Positions 7,890 through 14,148 of a stretch of 17,795 nucleotides of DNA are shown one piece after another. The DNA comes from Soehngenia sp035406565 (GTDB taxonomy: Bacteria; Bacillota; Clostridia; Tissierellales; Tissierellaceae). The DNA lies in the NCBI GenBank assembly GCA_035406565.1, contig DAONLG010000024.1, positions 1 to 17,795 on the forward strand, written 5' to 3'. Both the position numbers and the translations under genes were made by a program. Each line of letters begins with the position of its first letter. The stretch's first letter is position 1. Under the pieces are notes generated by a model, which worked only from the letters and a program-made list of their open reading frames with translations, was not told the DNA's origin and did not search any database.

Positions 7890-7918
7890 ATAATATCATC
7901 GCTAACAAAAAATTGCAA
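7890..7918 (-). promoter_or_regulatory. Sigma-A-type promoter of the flgB operon with extended -10
   Basis: On the minus strand a -35 box TTGCAA (7918-7913) is followed by exactly 17 bases and a -10 box TATTAT (7895-7890). The -10 is preceded by TGA, giving an extended TGN -10. The expected start is near 7883, which leaves a leader of about 175 nt containing the riboswitch. The -35 begins four bases after the U-rich tail of the preceding terminator, so the flgB operon appears to be separately transcribed. Use of sigma-A rather than sigma-28 fits an early flagellar operon. Confidence 0.75.
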
Positions 7919-7921
7919 CAT

Positions 7922-7958
7922 AAAAATTTAAAAATGCCAAGAATTTAATCTTGGCATT
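7922..7958 (-). terminator. Intrinsic terminator after the FliT-like gene
   Basis: On the minus strand, AATGCCAAGA (7958-7949) pairs perfectly with TCTTGGCATT (7942-7933) around a six-base loop TTAAAT. A U-rich tail follows (7932-7922). The opposite strand has no T run after the hairpin, so it acts on the minus strand. The 5' arm contains two bases of the stop codon of the FliT-like gene. It ends the flgM-to-fliT transcript before the flgB promoter. Confidence 0.9.
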
Positions 7959-8298
7959 ACAATACATCTTTATCTATGAATATGGTCTCGTCAATTTGAG
8001 GGATGTAATTTTTCAAAACTTTATCTTTTAAATTTAATTGTTTATTCTCTTCAATCATCTCAATTCTCGCTTTTTTTAGAGTTTCTAGGAATTTGTCTAG
8101 TTGTTTAACAGTTTCTTTTAGCTTTTCTTCATAAAGAGAATTGTTTATTTGTTCATTTGTTTTTATAGTTTTAACTTTTTCTAATAATTGATCATTTATC
8201 TCAATCAATCTTATTGCTGAATCTAATTTGCCATCCCAATTTAATAAATTGTCAATTATTTCTTCTAACAATTTTATCCTCTCGTCATTATCAATCAT
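7957..8298 (-). CDS. FliT-like flagellar protein, probable cap-protein (FliD) chaperone
   Basis: The 113-residue product is small, charged and almost wholly helical, with no membrane span or signal peptide. No strong sequence signature is visible. Firmicute operons commonly have a small helical FliT-type export chaperone directly after fliS, and FliT binds FliD and export components. Size, predicted helices and position after fliD-fliS support that reading. The opening IDNDERIKLLEEIIDNLLNW resembles the first helix of FliT-type proteins, but this is weak evidence. The start chosen is ATG at 8298, giving an ATGA overlap with the fliS stop; a GTG at 8310 would add four residues. The stop codon lies in the terminator. 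It could also be a second FliS-type chaperone, as occurs in some clostridia, although the FliS motifs are absent. Confidence 0.6.
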   Translation of the reverse strand: MIDNDERIKLLEEIIDNLLNWDGKLDSAIRLIEINDQLLEKVKTIKTNEQINNSLYEEKLKETVKQLDKFLETLKKARIEMIEENKQLNLKDKVLKNYIPQIDETIFIDKDVL

Positions 8299-8657
8299 AT
8301 CTGAGCCCACGCATCTCTAAGCTCTTCTAAAAATCTTTTAACTTCTCTAATAGCTTCGATGTCTTTGTCAATATTTGCTCTAACTAATTTATAGTATAGG
8401 TAATCATAGAGTTTGTAAAGATCACTTGCAATTTGCCCACCTTGTTCAAAGTTTAAAGTATTCATGAATTCAATAATTATGTCTTGAGCTTTTTTGATGT
8501 ACTCATTGGTTTTTTCAATGTTTTTCTCATTTATAGCAATTTCAGCTAATTTTAAATTCTTTATTGCTCCATCATAAAGCATGACAACTAACTTTACTTT
8601 TGAAGCCGTATACACTTCATTTTCTTTATATGCATTATATGCTTGAGCTTGATTCAT
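8295..8657 (-). CDS. fliS: FliS, flagellin export chaperone
   Basis: FliS binds the C-terminus of newly made flagellin in the cytoplasm, prevents premature polymerisation and delivers it to the export gate; in Bacillus it also influences FliW-CsrA signalling. The 120-residue product has the family's opening, QAYNAYKENEVYTASKVKLV, followed by VMLYDGAIKNLKLAE, the most conserved FliS block, at about residues 25-39. A middle helix contains IIIEFMNTLNFEQGGQIA, followed by LYKLYDYLYYKLVRAN, and both are typical. The ATG at 8657 follows CGGGGTG. It lies 16 bp after fliD and overlaps the FliT-like gene by four bases. Its substrate, flagellin, is not encoded in the window. Confidence 0.96.
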   Translation of the reverse strand: MNQAQAYNAYKENEVYTASKVKLVVMLYDGAIKNLKLAEIAINEKNIEKTNEYIKKAQDIIIEFMNTLNFEQGGQIASDLYKLYDYLYYKLVRANIDKDIEAIREVKRFLEELRDAWAQI

Positions 8658-8673
8658 ACTAACACCCCGTTAA

Positions 8674-10050
8674 TTATTTACTAGTGCTAAAAGCACTCAA
8701 TTGTGTTGTCAGCCAATTCATTTGATCTTCTGCTTGCATCATTGCAGTGTCTAATTTTGAAAACATATTTGTATAATACTCTTGTTTTCTCTCCATTCTC
8801 TTATTAAAAACCTCAATTTGCCTATTTATATCTTTTAAAGATCTTTCAAAACTCTCAGTCTTATTTTTTACAACTCCATTTGATTTTGATATATACGAAT
8901 CGATGTAATTATTTAACTTAGAAACAAATCCAACTTTATTGCCATTAACATCTGTAGAAAAGAAATTAATTACATTTTCTGGATTTTGATTTAGATTGTC
9001 TAATAATTTTGCTTGATCAAATTTTAATACTCCAGATTTATCAGTAGTTGTAATACCTAGCTGAGAAATATCTTTTATAGTAGTGTTTGGATTTTCTATA
9101 GTTGATGTTACCATCCTTCTTAATGATGAATGAAGCATCTGTAGTGAGGAATCCCCAGCGAGTACTCCTCTAGAATTCTCAACCTCAGGATTTCCTGCAG
9201 CTATTTTCTCTTCAATAAATTGCATCGTTGAATTGTATTGATCAACAAAATCTTTAATTGCACTCACAATTTTATCGTTGTCATTTACAATATTTATTGT
9301 CTCATATTCAGTAGAATTCTGATGCGTTTTTTTTAGATTTATCGTTAAGTTTTCAATAACATCTGTTATTTCATTTGTTGATCTTTCAACTTCGATTCCA
9401 TTTACAGTGAATTTCGCAATTGTTCCCTGGTTTACTATCTTTTCAGTGCCAAGCTTTAAATTTTCTGCTAAAGTTCCAGAAACTTCAATATTTCTGTTTC
9501 CTGTTTTTACATCGCTTAGTATTATCCTTCCATCTATGATGCTAGAACTTATTCCTGTAGTTTTGGTGTTTAAGTTGATCTTGTTAGTTATCGTTTTTAA
9601 ACTGTCGCTATCTTCAATTTGTATTTCTATTTCAATACCTTCATGATTTTTTAATTTAATTGTTCCATTTAAATTAAGTTCATCTGATATTGTCTGCCCT
9701 TCTGTCAATATTTTCCCACCGATCACATTTGTAGCTGTTGCTAGTGAGGAAACATTTATCTTATAGCTGCCTGCAATAGCTTTACTATTTGCATTCATTG
9801 AAACAATATTTTCATCAGTAGATGTTGATTTTTTAGCGGTAAAAGTATTCGCATCTTGTAAAACCTTTAACTTTTCAAAAAGAGAATTTAATCTTGTATT
9901 AATATCTTTCCATGCATTCTGCTTATTCGTTATTGTTGTTTTTTTATCAGTTAATTTAGTCAATGGAATTCTCTCTGCTTCCATAAGCTTATCTATTGAT
10001 GTTTGGTCTATACCAGAATATGTCCCAAGAAAATTTATCGAAGATGCCAT
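8674..10050 (-). CDS. fliD: FliD, filament cap protein (hook-associated protein 2)
   Basis: FliD forms the cap at the tip of the filament under which flagellin subunits fold and insert. The 458-residue product starts ASSINFLGTYSGIDQTSIDK, then LMEAERIPLTKL, matching the conserved FliD N-terminus (GLxSGxDxxxLVxxLMxAExxPL). The C-terminus has the expected coiled-coil helix with ESFERSLKDINRQIEVFNKR and ends in WLTTQLSAFSTSK. The middle contains the variable exposed domains. The ATG at 10050 follows AAAGGGG. It is separated from flaG by five bases and precedes fliS; a FliD-FliS-FliT order is common in Firmicutes. It is of ordinary clostridial size and nothing is truncated. Confidence 0.96.
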   Translation of the reverse strand: MASSINFLGTYSGIDQTSIDKLMEAERIPLTKLTDKKTTITNKQNAWKDINTRLNSLFEKLKVLQDANTFTAKKSTSTDENIVSMNANSKAIAGSYKINVSSLATATNVIGGKILTEGQTISDELNLNGTIKLKNHEGIEIEIQIEDSDSLKTITNKINLNTKTTGISSSIIDGRIILSDVKTGNRNIEVSGTLAENLKLGTEKIVNQGTIAKFTVNGIEVERSTNEITDVIENLTINLKKTHQNSTEYETINIVNDNDKIVSAIKDFVDQYNSTMQFIEEKIAAGNPEVENSRGVLAGDSSLQMLHSSLRRMVTSTIENPNTTIKDISQLGITTTDKSGVLKFDQAKLLDNLNQNPENVINFFSTDVNGNKVGFVSKLNNYIDSYISKSNGVVKNKTESFERSLKDINRQIEVFNKRMERKQEYYTNMFSKLDTAMMQAEDQMNWLTTQLSAFSTSK

Positions 10051-10055
10051 TTAAA

Positions 10056-10454
10056 TCAACCCCTTTCGTCAACAAGTATTCCAACTAAATCCCATATGCT
10101 AGCTACTAGGTCAAGTATTTTTTCTGGCGGTATTTCTTTAATAACTTCATCTGATTCGTTATCTACAAGTTTTACCATTATCCTCCCTGTACCTTCATGG
10201 ATTTTGAATTCAAAATGATCATCATCTCTAAATAAATATTTATTTGCCTCATCTACTGCTTCATATAATTTCTTAGTGTCATACCCTCTAGTATTATCAA
10301 GGCTTGTTCCTACATCTGTCTTAGTTTTAATCTCTTTGTTGTAAGAAGTGCTGTCAACTGTAATTGTATGCTTTTGCAGACTTTCTTTGTCGGTTATTCT
10401 TCTGACTTTAGTTATTTCATTTGTTCCTGCCACTTCTCTAATTGAATTAACCAT
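10056..10454 (-). CDS. flaG: FlaG family flagellar protein
   Basis: FlaG proteins are small flagellar proteins encoded beside fliD; in several bacteria they influence filament length, but the mechanism is not settled. The 132-residue product has a polar, variable N-terminal half. A conserved C-terminal domain starts about residue 78 with HFEFKIHEGTGRIMVKLVDN, then DEVIKEIPPEKILDLVASIW and a closing hydrophobic helix. The VIKEIPPEKIL core is the FlaG signature. The start chosen is ATG at 10454, eight bases after GGAG; a GTG at 10463 would add three residues but lacks a good ribosome site and would overlap csrA. It lies between csrA and fliD. Confidence 0.92.
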   Translation of the reverse strand: MVNSIREVAGTNEITKVRRITDKESLQKHTITVDSTSYNKEIKTKTDVGTSLDNTRGYDTKKLYEAVDEANKYLFRDDDHFEFKIHEGTGRIMVKLVDNESDEVIKEIPPEKILDLVASIWDLVGILVDERG

Positions 10455-10459
10455 AAGAA

Positions 10460-10690
10460 TCACTCCACTTTAAAATTATTAATCAGTAATTCCCTCAAAT
10501 CGATGTCTATTTCTAATGAATTTTTATTTTCGCTTACTATTTCGTCGTATACTTCTTTTCTTAGGATGTTGATCTGTCTTGGTGCTTCTATCCCAATTTT
10601 TACTCTGTTTTCTTGTATATCTAGTATTTTTATTTCTATGTTGTTTCCAATTACAATTCCTTCACCTATTTTTCTATTTAGCACGAGCAT
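10460..10690 (-). CDS. csrA: CsrA, carbon storage/flagellin translation regulator
   Basis: CsrA is a small dimeric RNA-binding protein that recognises GGA-containing hairpins and, in Firmicutes, blocks translation of flagellin mRNA until sequestered by FliW. The 76-residue product opens with the invariant MLVLNRKIGEGIVIGNNIEI, then GIEAPRQINILRKEVYDEI at about residues 33-51. The GIEAP loop and the Arg of the ILRKEVY strand, needed for RNA binding, are present. The start codon ATG shares its A with the fliW stop codon (TAATG), so the partners are translationally coupled. An AAAGGAG site lies 10 bases upstream inside fliW. The C-terminal extension, rich in Leu, Ile and Asp, is normal for Firmicute CsrA. 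Confidence 0.98.
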   Translation of the reverse strand: MLVLNRKIGEGIVIGNNIEIKILDIQENRVKIGIEAPRQINILRKEVYDEIVSENKNSLEIDIDLRELLINNFKVE

Positions 10691-11142
10691 TATTCATCAG
10701 CTCCTTTTGCAATTAACTTATGTTTTGTAGAATATGGAGTATAAGTTAATACATATTGTTTGCCTATTTTAGACTTAATATTGATAATGACAGGAGCTAA
10801 TAGATTTGCTGTGCTTTCTTTTAAATTGTTTCCAAGAGTTACGATAGAATAAACTTCAAGAGTATTCTCTATTTGTGGATTTAAATCTATTGTATCAAGT
10901 TCTTTATCAGGTATATCAATCTCATAGTCTTCAAAAAAATCCCATGGATTTATTAGTACAAAAGAAATATTAGTATTATCAACATCTTGTAAAAATTTAA
11001 ATATAGAATTATTTGGAAAATCAATCAATACAAAACGATTGCTGTCCTCAAATCCTAAAATTCCATTTGGGAAATTTAATATATTTTCGTCTTCAATTTC
11101 TAATTCACCTAAATATTTAGTTTTAATTTTTATTTTTTCCAT
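10690..11142 (-). CDS. fliW: FliW, flagellar assembly factor and CsrA antagonist
   Basis: FliW binds flagellin and CsrA in alternation: when flagellin is exported, freed FliW holds CsrA and relieves repression of flagellin translation. The 150-residue product shows the family features: the opening KIKTKYLGELEIEDENILNF, then PNGILGFEDSNRFVLIDF, one of the clearest FliW signatures, and later FVLINPWDFFEDYEIDIPD. The end of the protein contains NLLAPVIINIKSKIGKQYVL, also typical. Two in-frame ATGs exist at 11148 and 11142; the AAGGTGA ribosome site directly abuts the first but has six-base spacing to the second, so 11142 is preferred. It sits between flgL and csrA, the usual Firmicute arrangement. 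Confidence 0.97.
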   Translation of the reverse strand: MEKIKIKTKYLGELEIEDENILNFPNGILGFEDSNRFVLIDFPNNSIFKFLQDVDNTNISFVLINPWDFFEDYEIDIPDKELDTIDLNPQIENTLEVYSIVTLGNNLKESTANLLAPVIINIKSKIGKQYVLTYTPYSTKHKLIAKGADE

Positions 11143-11148
11143 AGCCAT

Positions 11149-12045
11149 TCACCTTAAGTAATCAAGTAAACTTGGTTGTAATATCTTTGCTCCAATTGAC
11201 AATGAGGCCAAGTATACTGAATTGAGGGTATTTGCCTCAGTGTACTTTTGAGCTAAGTCTATATCTTCCCTTTGCGATAATAGATTCTTTAGATTTAAGT
11301 TTTCTGCTTCATTTCTTTCTTTTGCTGCATCGAGTCTATTTGATATAGCCCCGATTTTAGATCTAAAGCTAAGGATATTATCTATGTGCTTATCTAAATC
11401 CCCAAGTAATTTCCCAGAAAGAGCATCACTATCGCCATCTTCTAATGCTGTTATGATATTTTTAAGTAAATCACTCAATTTTTGTTCATCTAGCTGCCCT
11501 TTGTTAAGAGTTGTGAATTCCTCTCCATCAACTGCTAACTCAACTTCAACTCCAGTAGATATTTCCCTTTTTATATTCTTATCGTTCCCTTGGTATTCCA
11601 AAGCCGCATTAAAAGGTTTATCAGTGGTCTTTGTCCCAGAAAAAATGTATCTACCATCAAAATTTGTGTTCAACACATCTGCTAATTCTCCTACTTTTAT
11701 CTTTACTTCCTCTGTTATTGCATTTCTATCATCTTCAGATAAAGTACCATTAGCTCCATATATAATAAGTTCCCTGATTCGCTGTACGGTAGAATTCGCT
11801 CCTTGCAAAGCACCATCTTGAGTATCCACCCACCCAATAGTGTCTGTTATGGTTGAATTATATTGTTCATTAGTTGATATTGTGTTTCTTAAATCCATTA
11901 TTTTAGAGACTAAGAGAGGATCTTCTGAAGGTCTTGTGACAACTTTTCCTGAGGATAACTGGCTTTGAAGTTTCTGCATAGACGCTAAATTTTTATTTAG
12001 ATTTCTCAAATAATTAGTTGTTAGAGTTGAATTTGTTATTCTCAA
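11149..12045 (-). CDS. flgL: FlgL, hook-filament junction protein (HAP3)
   Basis: FlgL is the junction protein on which the filament is built; it is related to flagellin at both ends. The 298-residue product begins MRITNSTLTTNYLRNLNKNL, then LQSQLSSGKVVTRPSEDPLL, the flagellin-like N-terminal domain. It ends with a helix containing REDIDLAQKYTEANTLNSVY and LASLSIGAKILQPSLLDYLR, matching the FlgL C-terminus. The start is TTG at 12045. It is supported by GGGGTG five to six bases upstream, and because the residues directly after it are the canonical RITN of FlgL. That ribosome site overlaps the flgK stop codon. A true flagellin is excluded by the flgK neighbour, by size and by the ending. Confidence 0.95.
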   Translation of the reverse strand: MRITNSTLTTNYLRNLNKNLASMQKLQSQLSSGKVVTRPSEDPLLVSKIMDLRNTISTNEQYNSTITDTIGWVDTQDGALQGANSTVQRIRELIIYGANGTLSEDDRNAITEEVKIKVGELADVLNTNFDGRYIFSGTKTTDKPFNAALEYQGNDKNIKREISTGVEVELAVDGEEFTTLNKGQLDEQKLSDLLKNIITALEDGDSDALSGKLLGDLDKHIDNILSFRSKIGAISNRLDAAKERNEAENLNLKNLLSQREDIDLAQKYTEANTLNSVYLASLSIGAKILQPSLLDYLR

Positions 12046-12048
12046 TTT

Positions 12049-13389
12049 TTACACCCCGGTCCTATTAATTAACACATCTAGCATATCATTAAGTACCGAT
12101 ATTACTCTTGCATTAGCTTCGTATGCTTTTTGATATTTTAAGACATTCGTAACTTCTTCGTCTATGGAAACGCCAGAGGTTGATTCTCTCTTTAAAATTA
12201 ACTGATTTAATAAAACCTCTTGGTTAGAAACTATATTGTCTGACTGTTGCTTAGATATTCCTACTCTTGTTACTATATCATTGTATTTACTAGGTATTGT
12301 TGAGCCATCTGAAAGTATTTTATTCCTCAACTTTGATATGTCTAAAGCTCTGTCTCCATCACCTTTTTCGGCGGTATAGCCTGGTACAATTAATGAATTG
12401 TTCTTGTCAATAGCCGGATTAATCTTAATGGTTTTAGCTGAATCGAAATCAGCAAATATATCATTATCTGTGTTATGAGGATCTGTGTTATGAAGTTTGT
12501 TTACATTAGTAGCCATCGAATTTACAAAACCATCAAGTTGATTTTCAACATCTACTAATACTTTTATGCTTTCTAAATATCCCTTTATCTTTCCACTTGG
12601 TTCTGTGATAATATCAGAACCAATCAAGATCTTTCCATCTGAATTTATACCAATTTTGTTATATTCTTTAGCATCTAATACTACTTTTCCATCAAGATTT
12701 ATTTTAGCTCTACCATATTGATCATAGTTTATATCAACTTGTGCTATACTTGACAAATCTTTTAATAATAGGTCTCTTTGGTCAAGTAAATCGTTTGGCA
12801 CTTCCCCTTTGACAGATATATTAAATATCTGCTTATTTAAAGCATCTATTTTTTCAACTGTAGAATTAAAATCCAAAATATTCTTATCTATTTGGCCGTT
12901 TGTTTCTGCTTTCAATGATTCTATTTGATTGGATATGTGGTTTATTGTTTCGACAAGAGCTTTTGATTTTTCAACTACAATTGTCTTAGCACTTAAGCTT
13001 TCTGGGTTTTTACTTAGTTCTTGCCAAGCATTAAACATTTCATTTAAATTGAAGTTTATGCCTGTTGTTGAAGGTTCGTTTAAAATTATCTCTAGTTGAT
13101 CTAATGTTTGTGATTTGACATTGTATTGTTCATATGCGCTATTTTCATTTCTTATTTGTTTATTGACATAATCATCCACCATTCTAACAACGCTTTCCAT
13201 TTTTACACCTGTTCCTAGTTGTCCTACCCCCGCAAGTGTATATGAAAGGTCTGCTTGCATTTGAACTCTTTGCCTTGAAAATCCATCTGTATTTGCGTTT
13301 GATATGTTATGGCTAGCAGTGTGCAGCGCAGTTTGCTGTGCAAGTAATCCTTTTGTAGCTGTATTTAAAGTTCCAAATATACCAGACAT
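12049..13389 (-). CDS. flgK: FlgK, hook-filament junction protein (HAP1)
   Basis: FlgK is the first junction protein added to the finished hook. The 446-residue product starts with the rod/hook-type domain FGTLNTATKGLLAQQTALHT, then ASHNISNANTDGFSRQRVQM, in which the SNANTDGFSRQ motif is characteristic of FlgK. The C-terminus is EVTNVLKYQKAYEANARVIS followed by a hydrophobic helix ending LINRTGV, the usual FlgK/FlgE-like ending. The middle is shorter than in enterobacterial FlgK but within the range for Gram-positive bacteria. The ATG at 13389 follows GGGGG. It is between flgN, its likely chaperone, and flgL. FlgK and FlgL have only three bases between stop and start. Confidence 0.97.
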   Translation of the reverse strand: MSGIFGTLNTATKGLLAQQTALHTASHNISNANTDGFSRQRVQMQADLSYTLAGVGQLGTGVKMESVVRMVDDYVNKQIRNENSAYEQYNVKSQTLDQLEIILNEPSTTGINFNLNEMFNAWQELSKNPESLSAKTIVVEKSKALVETINHISNQIESLKAETNGQIDKNILDFNSTVEKIDALNKQIFNISVKGEVPNDLLDQRDLLLKDLSSIAQVDINYDQYGRAKINLDGKVVLDAKEYNKIGINSDGKILIGSDIITEPSGKIKGYLESIKVLVDVENQLDGFVNSMATNVNKLHNTDPHNTDNDIFADFDSAKTIKINPAIDKNNSLIVPGYTAEKGDGDRALDISKLRNKILSDGSTIPSKYNDIVTRVGISKQQSDNIVSNQEVLLNQLILKRESTSGVSIDEEVTNVLKYQKAYEANARVISVLNDMLDVLINRTGV

Positions 13390-13398
13390 ATTTTCCCC

Positions 13399-13764
13399 CT
13401 ATACCGTTTCATCAATAAATGTTGAAAAATCCCGGTTTTCTAATCCATACTTCTTGTATGTGTTGCCCTTTGATAAAACCTTTGCAATATTTTCCATAAG
13501 ATTTTGTTGATAATTTAGTGCTTGTATTGTAAGCATTTGATTGGTTTTTTGCAGCTCTATTACTTCAAAAATTAGATTTTTTATGTTTGTATCGATCTCA
13601 GCACTATTTATATCATATGAACTCAGTTCATTTAATAATTTCGATTTGTCTTCTAAAACCGATTCTATAATTTCAACTTTATCTTTAATCAATGCATCTT
13701 TTTCAACTAATAAAATTTTCCTTAAATTTTCTAATTTTTGTGTCATTTCTTTAAAATCATTCAT
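13399..13764 (-). CDS. flgN: FlgN, export chaperone for FlgK and FlgL
   Basis: FlgN is a cytoplasmic helical chaperone that binds hook-filament junction proteins and carries them to the export gate. The 121-residue product is a chain of long charged helices, with the family-like segment TNQMLTIQALNYQQNLMENI at about residues 74-93 and a final KYGLENRD stretch; Gram-positive FlgN proteins often end with a Tyr-Gly segment of this kind. FlgN is weakly conserved, so the position between flgM and flgK is important support. Its ATG at 13764 overlaps the end of flgM by eight bases, without a strong separate ribosome site, suggesting translational coupling. Confidence 0.87.
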   Translation of the reverse strand: MNDFKEMTQKLENLRKILLVEKDALIKDKVEIIESVLEDKSKLLNELSSYDINSAEIDTNIKNLIFEVIELQKTNQMLTIQALNYQQNLMENIAKVLSKGNTYKKYGLENRDFSTFIDETV

Positions 13765-14053
13765 TTATTTCACGTTCTTTCTGTTTGTCCATAGAAGAAA
13801 TTATTTTATCTGCTATTTTTTCAGGCTCCACTTTGTATACTCCCTCTAAAATTTGCTTTCTTATTTTCTCAACTTTTTCGCTATAGTCCACATTGGATGC
13901 AGTATTTATCCTACTCGTCAATTTTTTTGCAGAGTCTGAAATTTCTATGTCCACAGCTTTAGTTGTTTTTTCGTCTTTTTCATTGGTCTTTCTTTCATTA
14001 TCTTTATATATATTATTGACAATGTTTTGGTTTTGAATTCTACTTATTTTCAT
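13757..14053 (-). CDS. flgM: FlgM, anti-sigma-28 factor
   Basis: FlgM binds the flagellar sigma factor (FliA/SigD) and holds late genes off until it is exported through the finished hook. The 98-residue product has a polar N-terminus. Its conserved sigma-binding C-terminal part includes IEISDSAKKL at about residues 38-47 and then VEKIRKQILEGVYKVEPEKI with IADKIISSM, matching the FlgM pattern. The start is ATG at 14053, seven bases after GAGGAGG. An upstream in-frame ATG at 14074 is rejected because it lies before the predicted transcript start and would encode through the ribosome site. It is first in a sigma-28-driven operon, a classic negative feedback arrangement. Confidence 0.94.
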   Translation of the reverse strand: MKISRIQNQNIVNNIYKDNERKTNEKDEKTTKAVDIEISDSAKKLTSRINTASNVDYSEKVEKIRKQILEGVYKVEPEKIADKIISSMDKQKEREINE

Positions 14054-14076
14054 AAAAATTCCTCCTCTATACATTT

Positions 14077-14103
14077 TAAATCGGATAATATTTTAATTGT
14101 TTA
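14077..14103 (-). promoter_or_regulatory. Sigma-28 (SigD/FliA-type) promoter of the flgM operon
   Basis: On the minus strand, TAAA (14103-14100) is followed by a 15-base spacer and CCGATTTA (14084-14077). The known SigD/sigma-28 consensus is TAAA, about 15 bases, then (G)CCGATAT, so the match is close in both boxes and spacing. The transcript would start near 14070, giving a leader of under 20 bases that is mostly the flgM ribosome site. No sigma-A-like -10 and -35 pair of similar quality is visible in this gap. Confidence 0.88.
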
Positions 14104-14112
14104 ATAGATATT

Positions 14113-14148
14113 AAAAAATAAAGTCATAGTTTTACCATGACTTTATTT
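14113..14148 (-). terminator. Intrinsic terminator after fliY
   Basis: On the minus strand a perfect 12-bp stem, AAATAAAGTCAT (14148-14137) with ATGACTTTATTT (14127-14116), surrounds a nine-base loop and runs into six U residues (14118-14113). The fliY stop codon lies inside the 5' arm. It ends the cheA-to-fliY transcript about 10 bases before the sigma-28 promoter of flgM. The stem is nearly symmetrical and the plus strand has only a short T run after it, so minus-strand action is favoured. Confidence 0.92.

Noticed and set aside
11384..11821. Plus-strand open frame opposite flgL, with similar ones opposite fliF (5653-6102) and fliY
   Set aside because: All are Ser/Phe/Leu-rich mirror frames of recognisable genes, with no family features and no plus-strand promoter or ribosome site.
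14054..14074. Upstream ATG (14074) for flgM
   Set aside because: It overlaps the sigma-28 promoter region and precedes the expected transcript start, and it would translate the ribosome site as protein.
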